Shown here: one piece after another, positions 15,460 through 24,445 of the stretch
How the letters are laid out: each line of letters opens with the position of its first letter
How positions within the stretch are numbered: position 1 is the first letter of the stretch
Assembly: GCA_050732995.1 (NCBI GenBank)
Contig: JBOHSA010000236.1
Coordinates: 1 to 26,911, forward strand
DNA from: JBOHSA01 sp050732995
GTDB lineage: Bacteria; Gemmatimonadota; Gemmatimonadetes; Gemmatimonadales; GWC2-71-9
Direction of reading: 5' to 3'
DNA: 26,911 nucleotides
Program-made: the position numbers and the translations under genes
The notes under the pieces: generated by a model
Databases searched by the model: none
Told to the model about the DNA's origin: nothing
Seen by the model: the letters and a program-made list of their open reading frames with translations, nothing else

Positions 15460-16131
15460 TCACGAACGCCCCGCCGCCGCCTCCAGCGCACCGCGGTCTT
15501 TGACCACGATCTCCTTGCGGTTGACCTGGATCAGTCCTTTCTCCACGAGCTCCCGCATGGTGCGGGACACGGTCTCCCGGCTGGAGCCGATCATCTGCGC
15601 GATGGTGTGGTGTGTCAGGCGCCGGGTGATCCGGTCGCCGCCGGCCTCCTCGGCCAGGTCGAGCAGCAACTGCGCCACCCGGCCGTTCACGTCCAGCAGC
15701 ACCAGGCTGCCGACCTTCTCGTCCACCCGCCGTAGGCGCCGGGACAACTCCCGCAGCAGCGCGAGCGCGATGGTCGGCGACTGGGTCAGAATGCCCTGAA
15801 AGTCCTCCCGCCGCAGCACGACCAGGGAGCAGTCCTCCATCGCGATCACGTGGGCGGAGCGGGGCTCGTCGTCGATCAACGCCATCTCGCCGAAGAACTC
15901 GCCCTCCCCCATGACCGAGAGGATCACTTCCCGCCCGTCCTCACCGATCAGGACGACTTTCACCTGGCCGTCGACCACCACGTACAACGCGTCGCCCGGG
16001 TCGTCTTCGAACAGGATCACTGAGTTCTTGGGGTAACTCCGCTCCCGGGCCACGTCGACCACGCGCTGGAACTCCGTGGCCGGGAGTTGGCTGAACAGTG
16101 GCACGCGCTGCAGGACGTCGGTGGCGGGCAC
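15460..16131 (-). CDS. Crp/Fnr-family transcription regulator
   Basis: The 223-residue protein has an N-terminal cyclic-nucleotide-binding domain (~10-120) and a C-terminal winged helix-turn-helix (~150-215). The phosphate-binding cassette GEFFGEMALIDDEPRSA contains G81-E82 and R91-S92, matching the residues that hold cAMP in E. coli CRP, so cyclic nucleotide binding is plausible. There is no cysteine cluster like that of FNR. The recognition helix has SSRETVSR (R185, E186, T187, V188, R190), matching the CRP residues that read TGTGA half-sites. The start is GTG 16131, with a GGGAG-like motif ~10 nt upstream. It is transcribed away from rpmE from its own promoter (16174-16202). Confidence 0.92.
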   Translation of the reverse strand: MPATDVLQRVPLFSQLPATEFQRVVDVARERSYPKNSVILFEDDPGDALYVVVDGQVKVVLIGEDGREVILSVMGEGEFFGEMALIDDEPRSAHVIAMEDCSLVVLRREDFQGILTQSPTIALALLRELSRRLRRVDEKVGSLVLLDVNGRVAQLLLDLAEEAGGDRITRRLTHHTIAQMIGSSRETVSRTMRELVEKGLIQVNRKEIVVKDRGALEAAAGRS

Positions 16132-16173
16132 GCCCAGGTCTCCCTCGAGGCTAACAGGGCTAATGGACGGGCA

Positions 16174-16202
16174 AGCTTACGCTTAACCCGGCGCGAAGTC
16201 AA
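16174..16202 (-). promoter_or_regulatory. Sigma-70-type promoter of the Crp/Fnr gene
   Basis: On the minus strand, -35 TTGACT (16202-16197), a 17-nt spacer and -10 TAAGCT (16179-16174) lie about 43 nt before the GTG at 16131, predicting a leader of ~36 nt. A short palindrome GCGAA-N6-TTCGC overlaps the -35 box. Confidence 0.65.
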
Positions 16203-16208
16203 TTTCGC
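16193..16208. promoter_or_regulatory. Short palindrome over the crp-side -35 box (possible operator)
   Basis: GCGAA (16193-16197) and TTCGC (16204-16208) are inverted with 6 nt between them. The site overlaps the minus-strand -35 TTGACT. It is not the TGTGA-N6-TCACA form expected from the recognition helix of the neighbouring regulator, so binding by that protein is doubtful. Confidence 0.25.
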
Positions 16209-16221
16209 CCGCGCGCGCGCC

Positions 16222-16250
16222 TTGCCGCCAAGTTTCGACGCCAGTTATAT
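16222..16250 (+). promoter_or_regulatory. Sigma-70-type promoter of rpmE
   Basis: -35 TTGCCG (16222-16227), an exact 17-nt spacer and -10 TTATAT (16245-16250). A start near 16257 gives a ~39-nt leader with AAGGA at 16282-16286 before the GTG at 16296. It probably drives the rpmE-prfA-prmC-ylbF-tmk run. Confidence 0.7.
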
Positions 16251-16295
16251 TTCCGCCCTTCGCGTCAACCGACAATCTGTCAAGGACGGCACGCA

Positions 16296-16508
16296 GTGAA
16301 ACCCGGGATTCACCCCAACTATCGGCGGGCCACGGTCCAGTGCGCCTGCGGCAACACGTTCGTTACGCGGTCGACCGTGCCGCTGATCCATGTCGAGATC
16401 TGCGCCCGATGCCACCCCTTCTTCACGGGCAAGCAGAAGCTGGTGGACACGGCCGGGCGCGTGGAGCGGTTTCGCCAGAAGTACGGCACGGAGAAGGCCG
16501 GCGGGTAA
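16296..16508 (+). CDS. rpmE: 50S ribosomal protein L31, zinc-binding form
   Basis: The 70-residue protein begins MKPGIHPNYR and has the four zinc cysteines of the C+ form (C16, C18, C37, C40) in QCACGNTF and EICARCHPFFTG. This is the standard bL31, not the zinc-free paralogue made under zinc starvation. The start is GTG 16296 with AAGGA at 16282-16286 upstream. It is the first gene of a plus-strand series and is followed 3 nt later by prfA, an arrangement common in bacteria. L31 sits at the subunit bridge of the ribosome. Confidence 0.96.
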   Translation: MKPGIHPNYRRATVQCACGNTFVTRSTVPLIHVEICARCHPFFTGKQKLVDTAGRVERFRQKYGTEKAGG

Positions 16509-16511
16509 GGC

Positions 16512-17570
16512 GTGGAGGCCCGACTCCGCCAGGCGCTCGCGCGGGCGGAGGAGGTCGCCCGGCAGCTGGCCGACCCCGAGACCGCGCGGAATCAGGCCGT
16601 GCTGAAGCAGCTCGGCCGGGAGTACGCGCAGCTCGATGCGGTGCGCCAGACCCACGCCCGCCTGGCCCGGCTGGAGGAGGAGCTCGCCCAGGCCCGCGAG
16701 GTGCTCCAGGACCGGGACCCCGAGCTCTCCCAGCTCGCGCGGGCCGACGTGGAGCGGCTGCGCCCCCAGGTCGAGCAGCTGGCCGCCGAGCTGACCGAGC
16801 TGCTCACCCCCGCCGACCCCCTCGACGACCGGGATGCCATCGTGGAAGTCCGGGCCGGCACCGGGGGCGACGAAGCCGCCCTGTTCGCAGCCGACCTGTT
16901 CCGGATGTACACCCGGTTTTGCGAGCGGCGGGGATGGAAGGTCGAAGTGCTCGACCTGAGCGAAGGCAACCTCGGCGGGCTGAAGGAAGCGATCTTCGCC
17001 GCTCGGGGGCCCAAGGCCTACGGGACGCTGCGCTACGAGTCCGGGGTGCACCGGGTGCAGCGCGTGCCCGCCACCGAAGCGCAGGGACGGATCCACACCT
17101 CGGCCGCGACCGTCGCGGTCCTGCCCGAGGCCGAGGAGGTGGACGTGAAGATCGAGGAAAAGGACCTGCGCATCGACGTGTTCCGCTCCTCGGGCCCAGG
17201 CGGGCAGAGCGTCAACACCACCGACTCGGCGGTCCGGATCACTCACCTCCCCACCGGGCTCGTGGTCCAGTGCCAGGATCAGAAATCCCAGCTGCAGAAC
17301 AAGATCAAGGCGCTCGAAATCCTGCGCTCGCGGCTGCTCGACCGGCTGGTCGCCGAGCAGGAGGCCGCGCGCGCGCGGGACCGACGCGCTCAGGTGGGCA
17401 CCGGTGACCGCTCCGCCAAGATCCGGACGTACAACTACCCCCAGAACCGCGTCACCGACCACCGGATCCACCTTACGGTCCACAGCCTGTCCGAGGTGAT
17501 GGACGGCCGGCTCGACGACCTCATCGCCGCGTTGAAGCTCGCCGGGGAAAAGGAACGGTTGAGTGCCTGA
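16512..17570 (+). CDS. prfA: Peptide chain release factor 1
   Basis: RF1 reads UAA and UAG stop codons and triggers peptide release. The 352-residue protein has the codon-reading PAT motif (186-188) that separates RF1 from RF2, and the universal GGQ (230-232) in SSGPGGQSVN. The N-terminal ~100 residues are helical, and the acidic loop RAGTGGDEA is present. The start is GTG 16512, three nt after the rpmE stop, with TAAGG upstream. The 3' end overlaps prmC, whose product methylates the GGQ glutamine, a classic pairing. Confidence 0.97.
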   Translation: MEARLRQALARAEEVARQLADPETARNQAVLKQLGREYAQLDAVRQTHARLARLEEELAQAREVLQDRDPELSQLARADVERLRPQVEQLAAELTELLTPADPLDDRDAIVEVRAGTGGDEAALFAADLFRMYTRFCERRGWKVEVLDLSEGNLGGLKEAIFAARGPKAYGTLRYESGVHRVQRVPATEAQGRIHTSAATVAVLPEAEEVDVKIEEKDLRIDVFRSSGPGGQSVNTTDSAVRITHLPTGLVVQCQDQKSQLQNKIKALEILRSRLLDRLVAEQEAARARDRRAQVGTGDRSAKIRTYNYPQNRVTDHRIHLTVHSLSEVMDGRLDDLIAALKLAGEKERLSA

Positions 17571-18462
17571 CCGACCGTCGATCGCGCACGCGCTGGACCG
17601 GGCGGCGGCGCGGTTGGAGCAGGCGGGCGTGGTAGGAGGGGAAGGGCCGCCCCCGCGGCGTGAGGCGCTGGCGCTCTGGGCGGCGGTCCAGGGCGGCGTA
17701 ACGCCGGGCGAGGTCTGGCTGCGGCGCGACACGGCGCCCCCCGCGCCGGTGGCCGCGCGCTTCTGGGACGCCGTGGCGCGACGCGCAAGCGGGGTCCCGT
17801 TCGCCTACGCGGTGCGACGCGTCGGCTTCCGACGCCTGGAGCTGACGCTCGATCCGCGCGCGTTGATTCCGCGGCCGGAAACCGAAGGGCTGGTGGAGCT
17901 GGTGCTCCAGGCCGCCGGGATTCAGGAGACGGACGGCGGGCCGGGCGGGGTCGCGGCGGATATCGGCACGGGCTGCGGGTGCATCGCGCTCGCGCTGGCG
18001 ACGGAGGGCGGCTTCGACCGCGTGGTGGCGGTGGAGCGCTCGGCGGCGGCGGCGGAACTGGCCCGCGAAAACGTGGAGCGGATTCGACCACGCACGGCGG
18101 TGGCGGTGCGGGTGGGCGACCTGCTCGAGCCGCTCGCCGGCGAGCGGTGCCGGGCGATCGTGGCTAACCCGCCGTACCTGACGGAAGCCGAGTACGCGGC
18201 GCTGGAGCCGGCGGTGCAGCAGTTCGAGCCGCGCGAGGCGCTCGTGAGCGGCCGGGATGGCCTGGAGGCGACCCGGACGCTGTTGGTGGGAGCCGCCGGG
18301 CTGCTCGCCCCGGGCGGATTCCTCGCGCTGGAGATCGACGAGCGGCGGGCCGGCGCGGTGCGCGCCCTGGCCCGGGCGCACGGCTGGCGGCGCATCGAGA
18401 TTCACCAGGATCTGTTCGGACGGCCGCGCTACGCACTGGCCTTTCCCAGGGAGGCGAGGTGA
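17563..18462 (+). CDS. prmC: Release factor glutamine N5-methyltransferase
   Basis: PrmC methylates the glutamine of the GGQ motif of release factors using S-adenosylmethionine. The 299-residue protein has a helical N-terminal domain, RPETEGL (104-110), the SAM loop DIGTGCGCIAL (133-143) and the catalytic NPPY (202-205). The GTG at 17563 overlaps the last 8 nt of prfA. The stop overlaps the YlbF-like gene as GTGA. Confidence 0.96.
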   Translation: MPDRPSIAHALDRAAARLEQAGVVGGEGPPPRREALALWAAVQGGVTPGEVWLRRDTAPPAPVAARFWDAVARRASGVPFAYAVRRVGFRRLELTLDPRALIPRPETEGLVELVLQAAGIQETDGGPGGVAADIGTGCGCIALALATEGGFDRVVAVERSAAAAELARENVERIRPRTAVAVRVGDLLEPLAGERCRAIVANPPYLTEAEYAALEPAVQQFEPREALVSGRDGLEATRTLLVGAAGLLAPGGFLALEIDERRAGAVRALARAHGWRRIEIHQDLFGRPRYALAFPREAR

Positions 18463-18812
18463 TCGACGAAAAGGCGCAGGAGCTCGGGCGGTTGCTGGGC
18501 CAGAGCGACGAATACAAGGCGCTGCTCAAGGCCGACGAGCGGCTCAAGGGCGACGCCGAGTGTCGCCAGCTCCTGGAGCGCGTCAAGCACCTGGACCAGG
18601 AGATCGAGCAGGGCGCGCGACAGGGGAAGGAGCCCGCCAAAGAGCAGATCGAGCGCTACGAGCAGGCGGCCAAGAGCCTCCAGGCCGGTCCGGTGTATCA
18701 GCAATGGGTCGCCGCGCAGGCCAACTTCGAGAAGCTGATGCTCAAGGTCAATGCGCAGATCGCCGAGGGCATGAAGAAGGGGGCGCTCAGTCCCATCATC
18801 ACGCTGACCTGA
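18459..18812 (+). CDS. YlbF/YmcA-family protein
   Basis: The 117-residue, highly charged and entirely helical protein resembles the Com_YlbF family: MIDEKAQELGRLLGQSDEYKALLKA at the N-terminus and GPVYQQWVAAQANFEKLM near the C-terminus. In Bacillus, YlbF with YmcA and YaaT acts on RNase Y, affecting competence, sporulation and biofilm formation; the role in diderms is unknown. The GTG overlaps the prmC stop; its TGA shares one base with the tmk ATG (TGATG). Confidence 0.82.
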   Translation: MIDEKAQELGRLLGQSDEYKALLKADERLKGDAECRQLLERVKHLDQEIEQGARQGKEPAKEQIERYEQAAKSLQAGPVYQQWVAAQANFEKLMLKVNAQIAEGMKKGALSPIITLT

Positions 18813-19453
18813 TGACGGTGGGCGGCGGCGTGTTCGTGGTGATCGAGGGGCCGGAAGGGGCGGGGAAATCCACGCTGGCGCGGTGGCTCGCCGCCCGGCT
18901 CCTCGCCGACGGGCGGAGCGTGACGGCGGTCCGCGAGCCCGGCGGCACGCCGGTGGCCGAAGCGGCGCGCAAGCTGGCCCTGAAGTCCCGGCACGAGATG
19001 TCGCGGGCCGCCGAGCTGTTCCTCGTGCTCGCCGCCCGGGCGGACCTGGTCGAGCGCCTGATTCGCCCGGCGCTGGAGGCAGGCCAGATCGTGGTGGCCG
19101 ACCGGTTCGGGCTGTCGACGCTGGCTTACCAGGTGGCCGGACGTGGGCTCCCCGGCGCGGCGGTCGAGGCGGCGCTCCGGCTCGCCACGGGCGGGCTCGA
19201 GCCCGACCTGACCCTGGTGCTCGACGTCCCGGTCGCCGTGGGCCGCGAGCGACAGCGGCGGGCCGGCAAGGCGCAGGATCGCATCGAGCGGCAGGACGAC
19301 GCGTTCCACCGGCGCGTGCGCGAGGCGTACCGGCGCGCCGAGGGGCCGGGCGTGGTGCAGCTCGACGCGACCCAGCCGAAGAAGACGGTGCAGGACGCCG
19401 CGTGGCGCGAAGTCACCGCGGTGACCGCGCTCTCAACCCGAGGGGTCTCATGA
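18812..19453 (+). CDS. tmk: Thymidylate kinase
   Basis: Tmk phosphorylates dTMP to dTDP. The 213-residue protein has the P-loop GPEGAGKST (13-21), the dTMP-binding REPGGTPVAE, the DRFGLSTLAYQ motif and a lid region RRAGKAQDRIER. Length is normal. I chose the ATG at 18812, which lies just before the P-loop and overlaps the upstream TGA by one base; the upstream part of the open frame is an antiparallel reading of prmC and ylbF. The stop overlaps the S41 peptidase start as ATGA. Confidence 0.95.
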   Translation: MTVGGGVFVVIEGPEGAGKSTLARWLAARLLADGRSVTAVREPGGTPVAEAARKLALKSRHEMSRAAELFLVLAARADLVERLIRPALEAGQIVVADRFGLSTLAYQVAGRGLPGAAVEAALRLATGGLEPDLTLVLDVPVAVGRERQRRAGKAQDRIERQDDAFHRRVREAYRRAEGPGVVQLDATQPKKTVQDAAWREVTAVTALSTRGVS

Positions 19454-21072
19454 AGCGTTCCCAGATCGCGATCGGTGTCACGACGGCGGTTCTCGCCCTC
19501 GCCAGTGGTGGGTGGCTGCTGCAGCGGGAACCCGGCCCCACGGGCTCGGTCTACCAGCAGGCGCGCCTGTTCGACGACGTGCTCGCCCACGTGGCGGACT
19601 ACTACGTCGACTCGCTCGACGCGCGCCAGCTGTACGAGATGGCGATCGACGGGATGCTCGACCGGCTGGGGGATCCCTACTCGACCTACCTCCGCAAAGA
19701 GGACTTCCGCGCGCTGTCGGAGGCGACCACCGGGAACTACGGGGGCCTGGGCATCCAGATCGACGTGCGCGACGGGTGGATCACCGTGATCGCGCCCCTG
19801 CCGGAGACGCCGGCGGAGCGCGCCGGGATCCAGTCCGGCGACCGCATCGTCGGGCTCGACGGCAAATCCACCGAGGGCTGGAAGAACGACCAGGCCGTGA
19901 AAGAGCTGCGGGGGCAGCCCGGCACCGTGGCGGAGCTCTCCGTGCGGCGGGTGGGCGTCGAGCAGCCGATGCGCTTCAAGATCACGCGCGCCCTGATCCA
20001 CATCCGCTCGGTGAACGTGTCGATGATGCTCGACGACCGGGTGGGGTACCTCGCCCTCAGCCCGGTGAACGAATCGTCGGCGCGGGAGGTCTCCGCCGCC
20101 ATCGCCGAGCTGATGCGCCAGGGGATGAAGGTGCTCGTGCTGGATCTGCGCCAGAATCCGGGCGGGCTGCTCGATCAGGGGATCGCGGTCAGCGACCTGT
20201 TTCTCGACCCGGCCCAGCCGATCGTCGCGACCAAGGGGCGGGCGCCGAACACGACCCGCACCTTCCGCGACAGTCGGCCGCAGACCTGGCCGGAGCTCCC
20301 GATCGTGATCCTGGTGAATGGCGCGACGGCGAGCGCCGCCGAGATCATCGCGGGGGCGTTGCAGGATCACGACCGCGGCGTCGTCGTGGGCACGCCGACC
20401 TTCGGCAAAGGGCTCGTGCAGTCGCTCTGGCAGCTGAGCCCCGAGTCGGCGCTGAAGCTCACCACCGCCCGGTGGTATACGCCGAGCGGGCGGACCATCC
20501 AGCGCCAGACGAAGACCGAAGAGCAGCAGGCGGCCCAGGTCGTCGCCGCCGCGCAGGGCGGCGATACGCTGAACCCCGATTCCTCGCTCATGTACAAGAC
20601 CGACGCCGGGCGGATCGTGTTCGGGGGAGGCGGCATCCGTCCCGACCTGTTCATCGCGCCTGACACGTTCACGACCGTCGAGCGCGGCTTCGTCCGCACT
20701 CTGGGCGGGCGCTTTCAGGAGTTCCGCGACGTGCTGGCGACTTACGCCCTCGAGCTCAAAGCGGGGAGCCGGCTCCCGGCGCCGGCCTTCCGGGTGACGG
20801 ATGGGATGGTCGACGAAGTGTTGCGGCGCCTGCAGGGGAAGGGGGTCACGCTGCCCGACAGCGTGCTGGCCGGCGGGCGCGGGGTGATCGCGCAGGAGAT
20901 CGGCTATGAGGCGGCGCGGTACGTCTTCGGCCGGCCGGCGGAGTTCCGGCGCCGCATGGGCGATGACCGGCAGGTGCAGCAGGCACTCGCGCTGGCGCGC
21001 AAGGCCCGCTCTCCGAAGGAGCTCTTGTCCCTCGCCACCGCGCAGGCCGCGGCCGCTCCCGCCCGGCGCTAG
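19450..21072 (+). CDS. S41-family C-terminal processing peptidase
   Basis: The 540-residue protein has an N-terminal hydrophobic anchor or signal (~6-24), a PDZ domain (~95-180; GGLGIQID, AGIQSGDRIVGLDG) and an S41 catalytic domain. The serine is S295 in NGATASAAEII and the lysine K320 in FGKGLVQ, with Q324 next to it, as in CtpA/Prc-type proteases. These cut C-terminal tails of periplasmic proteins. About 190 residues after the catalytic core (from ~350) form a C-terminal region with no motif I recognise. The ATG at 19450 overlaps the tmk stop. The DUF2520 gene starts immediately after the TAG. Confidence 0.93.
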   Translation: MKRSQIAIGVTTAVLALASGGWLLQREPGPTGSVYQQARLFDDVLAHVADYYVDSLDARQLYEMAIDGMLDRLGDPYSTYLRKEDFRALSEATTGNYGGLGIQIDVRDGWITVIAPLPETPAERAGIQSGDRIVGLDGKSTEGWKNDQAVKELRGQPGTVAELSVRRVGVEQPMRFKITRALIHIRSVNVSMMLDDRVGYLALSPVNESSAREVSAAIAELMRQGMKVLVLDLRQNPGGLLDQGIAVSDLFLDPAQPIVATKGRAPNTTRTFRDSRPQTWPELPIVILVNGATASAAEIIAGALQDHDRGVVVGTPTFGKGLVQSLWQLSPESALKLTTARWYTPSGRTIQRQTKTEEQQAAQVVAAAQGGDTLNPDSSLMYKTDAGRIVFGGGGIRPDLFIAPDTFTTVERGFVRTLGGRFQEFRDVLATYALELKAGSRLPAPAFRVTDGMVDEVLRRLQGKGVTLPDSVLAGGRGVIAQEIGYEAARYVFGRPAEFRRRMGDDRQVQQALALARKARSPKELLSLATAQAAAAPARR

Positions 21073-21984
21073 ATGACCGCGCGCGCCCGTCCGTCCGTCG
21101 GGATCATCGGGCCGGGCCGGGCCGGGGTGGGCCTGGGACTCGCGCTGGCCCGGGCGGGCTACGCCGTGTCGCTCCACGGCCGGCACAAGAACCGGGTGCC
21201 CGCCCCGCTCACGCTCACGGTGGACCCGAGCGACGCGCCGCCCGCCTGGATCGCCCAGGCGGGCGTCGTCGTTCTCGCGGTGCGCGACGACGCCATCCGA
21301 CCCCTCGCCGAGACGCTGGCGAGGGCCGGCGCGGTCGGGGCCGACCACGTGGTGCTCCATCTGTCCGGCGTCCAGGGGCAAGAGGCGCTCGGCCCCCTCG
21401 TCCGCAGTCGCGCCGCGCTCGGCTCGCTGCACCCCCTGCAGACCATCGCCGAGCCCGAGCGGGCGCCAGAGCGCCTGCGCGGCGCCTGGGCCGCGGTGGA
21501 AGGGATGCCGCGCGCGGTGGAGAAGGCCGAGCGCCTCGCGCGCGATCTCGGAATGCGCCCCTTCACGATCAGCGCCAAGGCGAAGGCCGTGTACCACGCC
21601 GGCGCGGTGTTCGCGTCGAACTATTTCGTCGTCGTCCAGGCCGTGGCGCAGCGCTTGCTGCGGCACGCGGGCCTGTCGGACGCCGATGCGTGGGCGGCGC
21701 TGCGGCCGCTGGTGGAAGGGACGCTCGAGAACCTGAAGGCGGAAGAGCCGCCGGCCGCGCTCACGGGGCCGGTGGTGCGGGGCGATATCGAAACGATCCG
21801 GCGGCACCTCGCGGCGCTGACGAGCGACGACGCCCAGCTCTACCGCAGCCTGGGTCGGGCGGCGCTCGAGCTGGCGCAGAAGCGGGGCATGGACGAGGCA
21901 AGCGCGACGCGCGTCGCCGAGGCGCTCGCTACGGACGTACCACCCGTACTCCGGCGGGGGGGGAAAAAGTCACCTCGCGGCTAG
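21073..21984 (+). CDS. Rossmann-like DUF2520 domain protein
   Basis: The 303-residue protein has an N-terminal NAD(P)-binding fold (VGIIGPGRAGVGLGLAL, residues 9-25) and a C-terminal helical DUF2520 domain with the family motifs HLSGVQG (~96-102), SLHPLQTIA and YHAGAVFASNYFVVV. It resembles 6-phosphogluconate dehydrogenase or ketopantoate-reductase folds, but the substrate is not known. The ATG follows the S41 stop directly. The last 56 nt overlap the end of lolA on the other strand, and a G8A5 tract lies there (21956-21968), so the final residues after RVAEALATD may be misread if that tract is wrong. Confidence 0.85.
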   Translation: MTARARPSVGIIGPGRAGVGLGLALARAGYAVSLHGRHKNRVPAPLTLTVDPSDAPPAWIAQAGVVVLAVRDDAIRPLAETLARAGAVGADHVVLHLSGVQGQEALGPLVRSRAALGSLHPLQTIAEPERAPERLRGAWAAVEGMPRAVEKAERLARDLGMRPFTISAKAKAVYHAGAVFASNYFVVVQAVAQRLLRHAGLSDADAWAALRPLVEGTLENLKAEEPPAALTGPVVRGDIETIRRHLAALTSDDAQLYRSLGRAALELAQKRGMDEASATRVAEALATDVPPVLRRGGKKSPRG

Positions 21985-22611
21985 GCACGCCTCCGTTCGC
22001 CTTCAGGTTCCGCAGAGCCACGATGCGCCGCTGGCCCGACGTCTCCACGATCTCGATCCGCCGCACCAACCCGTCGTCGCGATCCACCCAGATGACCGCT
22101 TCGCGGTAGGGCAGAGTCGTTTCGCGCGGGACCAGCGCGACCACGTCCGCCAGCCCGCTCTCCAGCGAATCGGCCCGCAGGTGACGCGCCCGGTAGCGCT
22201 CGCGCGGGCGCTCGACGAACTGGCCGATGAGATTCGGGCCGGTGGTGCCCGCCGCGGGGATGGCGGTCTGGATCACCTGGCCGGGCGTGGTACTCGGCGT
22301 GTAGAGCCAGAGGTGGCGACCGTCGGCAACGACCCGGTCCCCCCGCGGGACCGTGAACCGCATCGCGAAGTGGTTCGGCCGCATCTGGTAGAGCCGGCCC
22401 CGGGTGGTGTCGGGCGCCCCGACCAGCGGATTGACCACCACCTGCATGAAGTCGGCGGTGAGCGTGCGGACCGTCTGATAGGCGGCGGAGGCGCGGTCGA
22501 GGATCGGCCAGGGATCTTGCGCGGTCAGGCGGTCAGGCGGACCGGCGGTCAAGAGGACCGTCGCGCCGACGAGTACCCGACCGCCGGACCGCCCGACCGC
22601 CCGACCGCCCG

Positions 22612-22615
<4 letters not shown>
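21929..22615 (-). CDS. lolA: Outer-membrane lipoprotein carrier protein LolA
   Basis: LolA ferries lipoproteins across the periplasm from the LolCDE exporter to the outer membrane. The 228-residue protein has a signal peptide ending near RLTAQ-D, then YQTVRTLTADFMQVV, GRLYQMRPNHFAMRF, VVADGRHLWLYTP and a C-terminal TFSPPAGVRVVRP typical of the family. The start is GTG 22615, overlapping the aroF stop as GTGA; the open frame further upstream is the antisense of aroF. Directly after the GTG are four octanucleotide repeats encoding the n-region. The 3' end overlaps the DUF2520 gene by 56 nt in convergent orientation. Identification is good, though LolA sequences diverge widely. Confidence 0.85.
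22519..22610 (-). repeat. Octamer inverted repeat spanning the LolA signal-peptide code
   Basis: In coding direction: GGGCGGTC three times and CGGCGGTC once (22610-22579), a 28-nt loop encoding the hydrophobic core, then GACCGCCG, GTCCGCCT, GACCGCCT and GACCGCGC (22550-22519). The innermost octamers pair perfectly and the outer ones with few mismatches, giving a stem of up to 32 bp. The unit of 8 is not a multiple of 3. Confidence 0.85.
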
Positions 22616-23645
<1,030 letters not shown>

Positions 23646-23652
<7 letters not shown>

Positions 23653-24443
23653 GCTGCCGGTCCTCCCCCTTCCTGCCGCGGCTTGCCGATGGTGAAGCGG
23701 TCGCCGTCCCGCGCCGCGGTGATCGGCCCGTCGAACCGCGCCGCCGCGGCCCGGGCCGGGTCCGAAGTTTCGACTGGCGGATAGAAGTGCGTCAAGACGA
23801 GCCGGCGGGCCCCGGCCGCCCGGGCCAGCTCGCCGGCGCGCTCCGGCGTCAAGTGGATATCCATGGCCATCGCTTCGGGCAGCGAGCACTCGGCGAGCAG
23901 GAGATCGCACCCTCGCGCCCAGCGGGCCAGCTCGCCGCTCGGGCCTGTGTCCCCCGTGTACACCAGCCGCCCCTCGGGCGCCGCGACGGAGAGCGCGACG
24001 CTTTCCGGCGTGTGCGGCACAGGGAACGTCTCGAGGCTCACGTCGGCGTCGAGCGGGAAGGGATTGCCGTCCCGGACGTCGAGAATGCCGATCGGGAAAC
24101 CGGGATCGAGCAGCCATGGGCCGAAGCCCTCGGCGAGGGCCTTCACCAGGCGCACCGTGCCGGGCGGGCCGAGGATCACGAACGGCTCCCGGCGCGGCGG
24201 GGTCGTCGCGTGCTTCAGCGCGTAGACCAACATCGGGAGCTCGCCGTAGTGGTCCGGATGAAAGTGCGACAGCACGACGTGGGTCACGTCGGGCCAGGGG
24301 AGGCCGCAGGTCGCCAGGCCATGCAGCGCGCCGGCCCCGCAGTCGAACAGGACCTTCAGGCGCCCGCGGCCCACCCAGTGACACGGGGCGGTGCGGCGCG
24401 CGGACGGCGCGACCGTGCCGGTCCCGACCGTGACGAGCTCCAC
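23646..24443 (-). CDS. RNase Z-like metallo-beta-lactamase-fold hydrolase
   Basis: The 265-residue protein carries HFHPDH (H60, H62, D64, H65), PHTPESVAL, YTGDTGPS and LTHFYPP, with AECS before the last ligand. This order fits the RNase Z/arylsulfatase-like MBL group; the long exosite arm of tRNase Z is not visible, so I do not call it rnz. The start is GTG 24443, with an AGGAG-type ribosome-binding site inside the end of the upstream gene. It lies 2 nt after the FlgD-domain gene and overlaps aroF, so these probably share a transcript. The substrate is unknown. Confidence 0.87.
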
Positions 24444-24445
24444 GC

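Noticed and set aside
16245..17732. 495-codon minus-strand open frame
   Set aside because: It is antisense to rpmE and prfA, both certain genes.
19126..21807. 893-codon minus-strand open frame
   Set aside because: It is antisense to tmk, the S41 peptidase and the DUF2520 gene, all of which have clear active-site motifs; the antisense protein is rich in His, Arg and Pro with no domain.
22519..22610. CRISPR-like array
   Set aside because: The units are only 8 nt, adjoin without spacers and lie in coding sequence, so they are tandem and inverted simple repeats.
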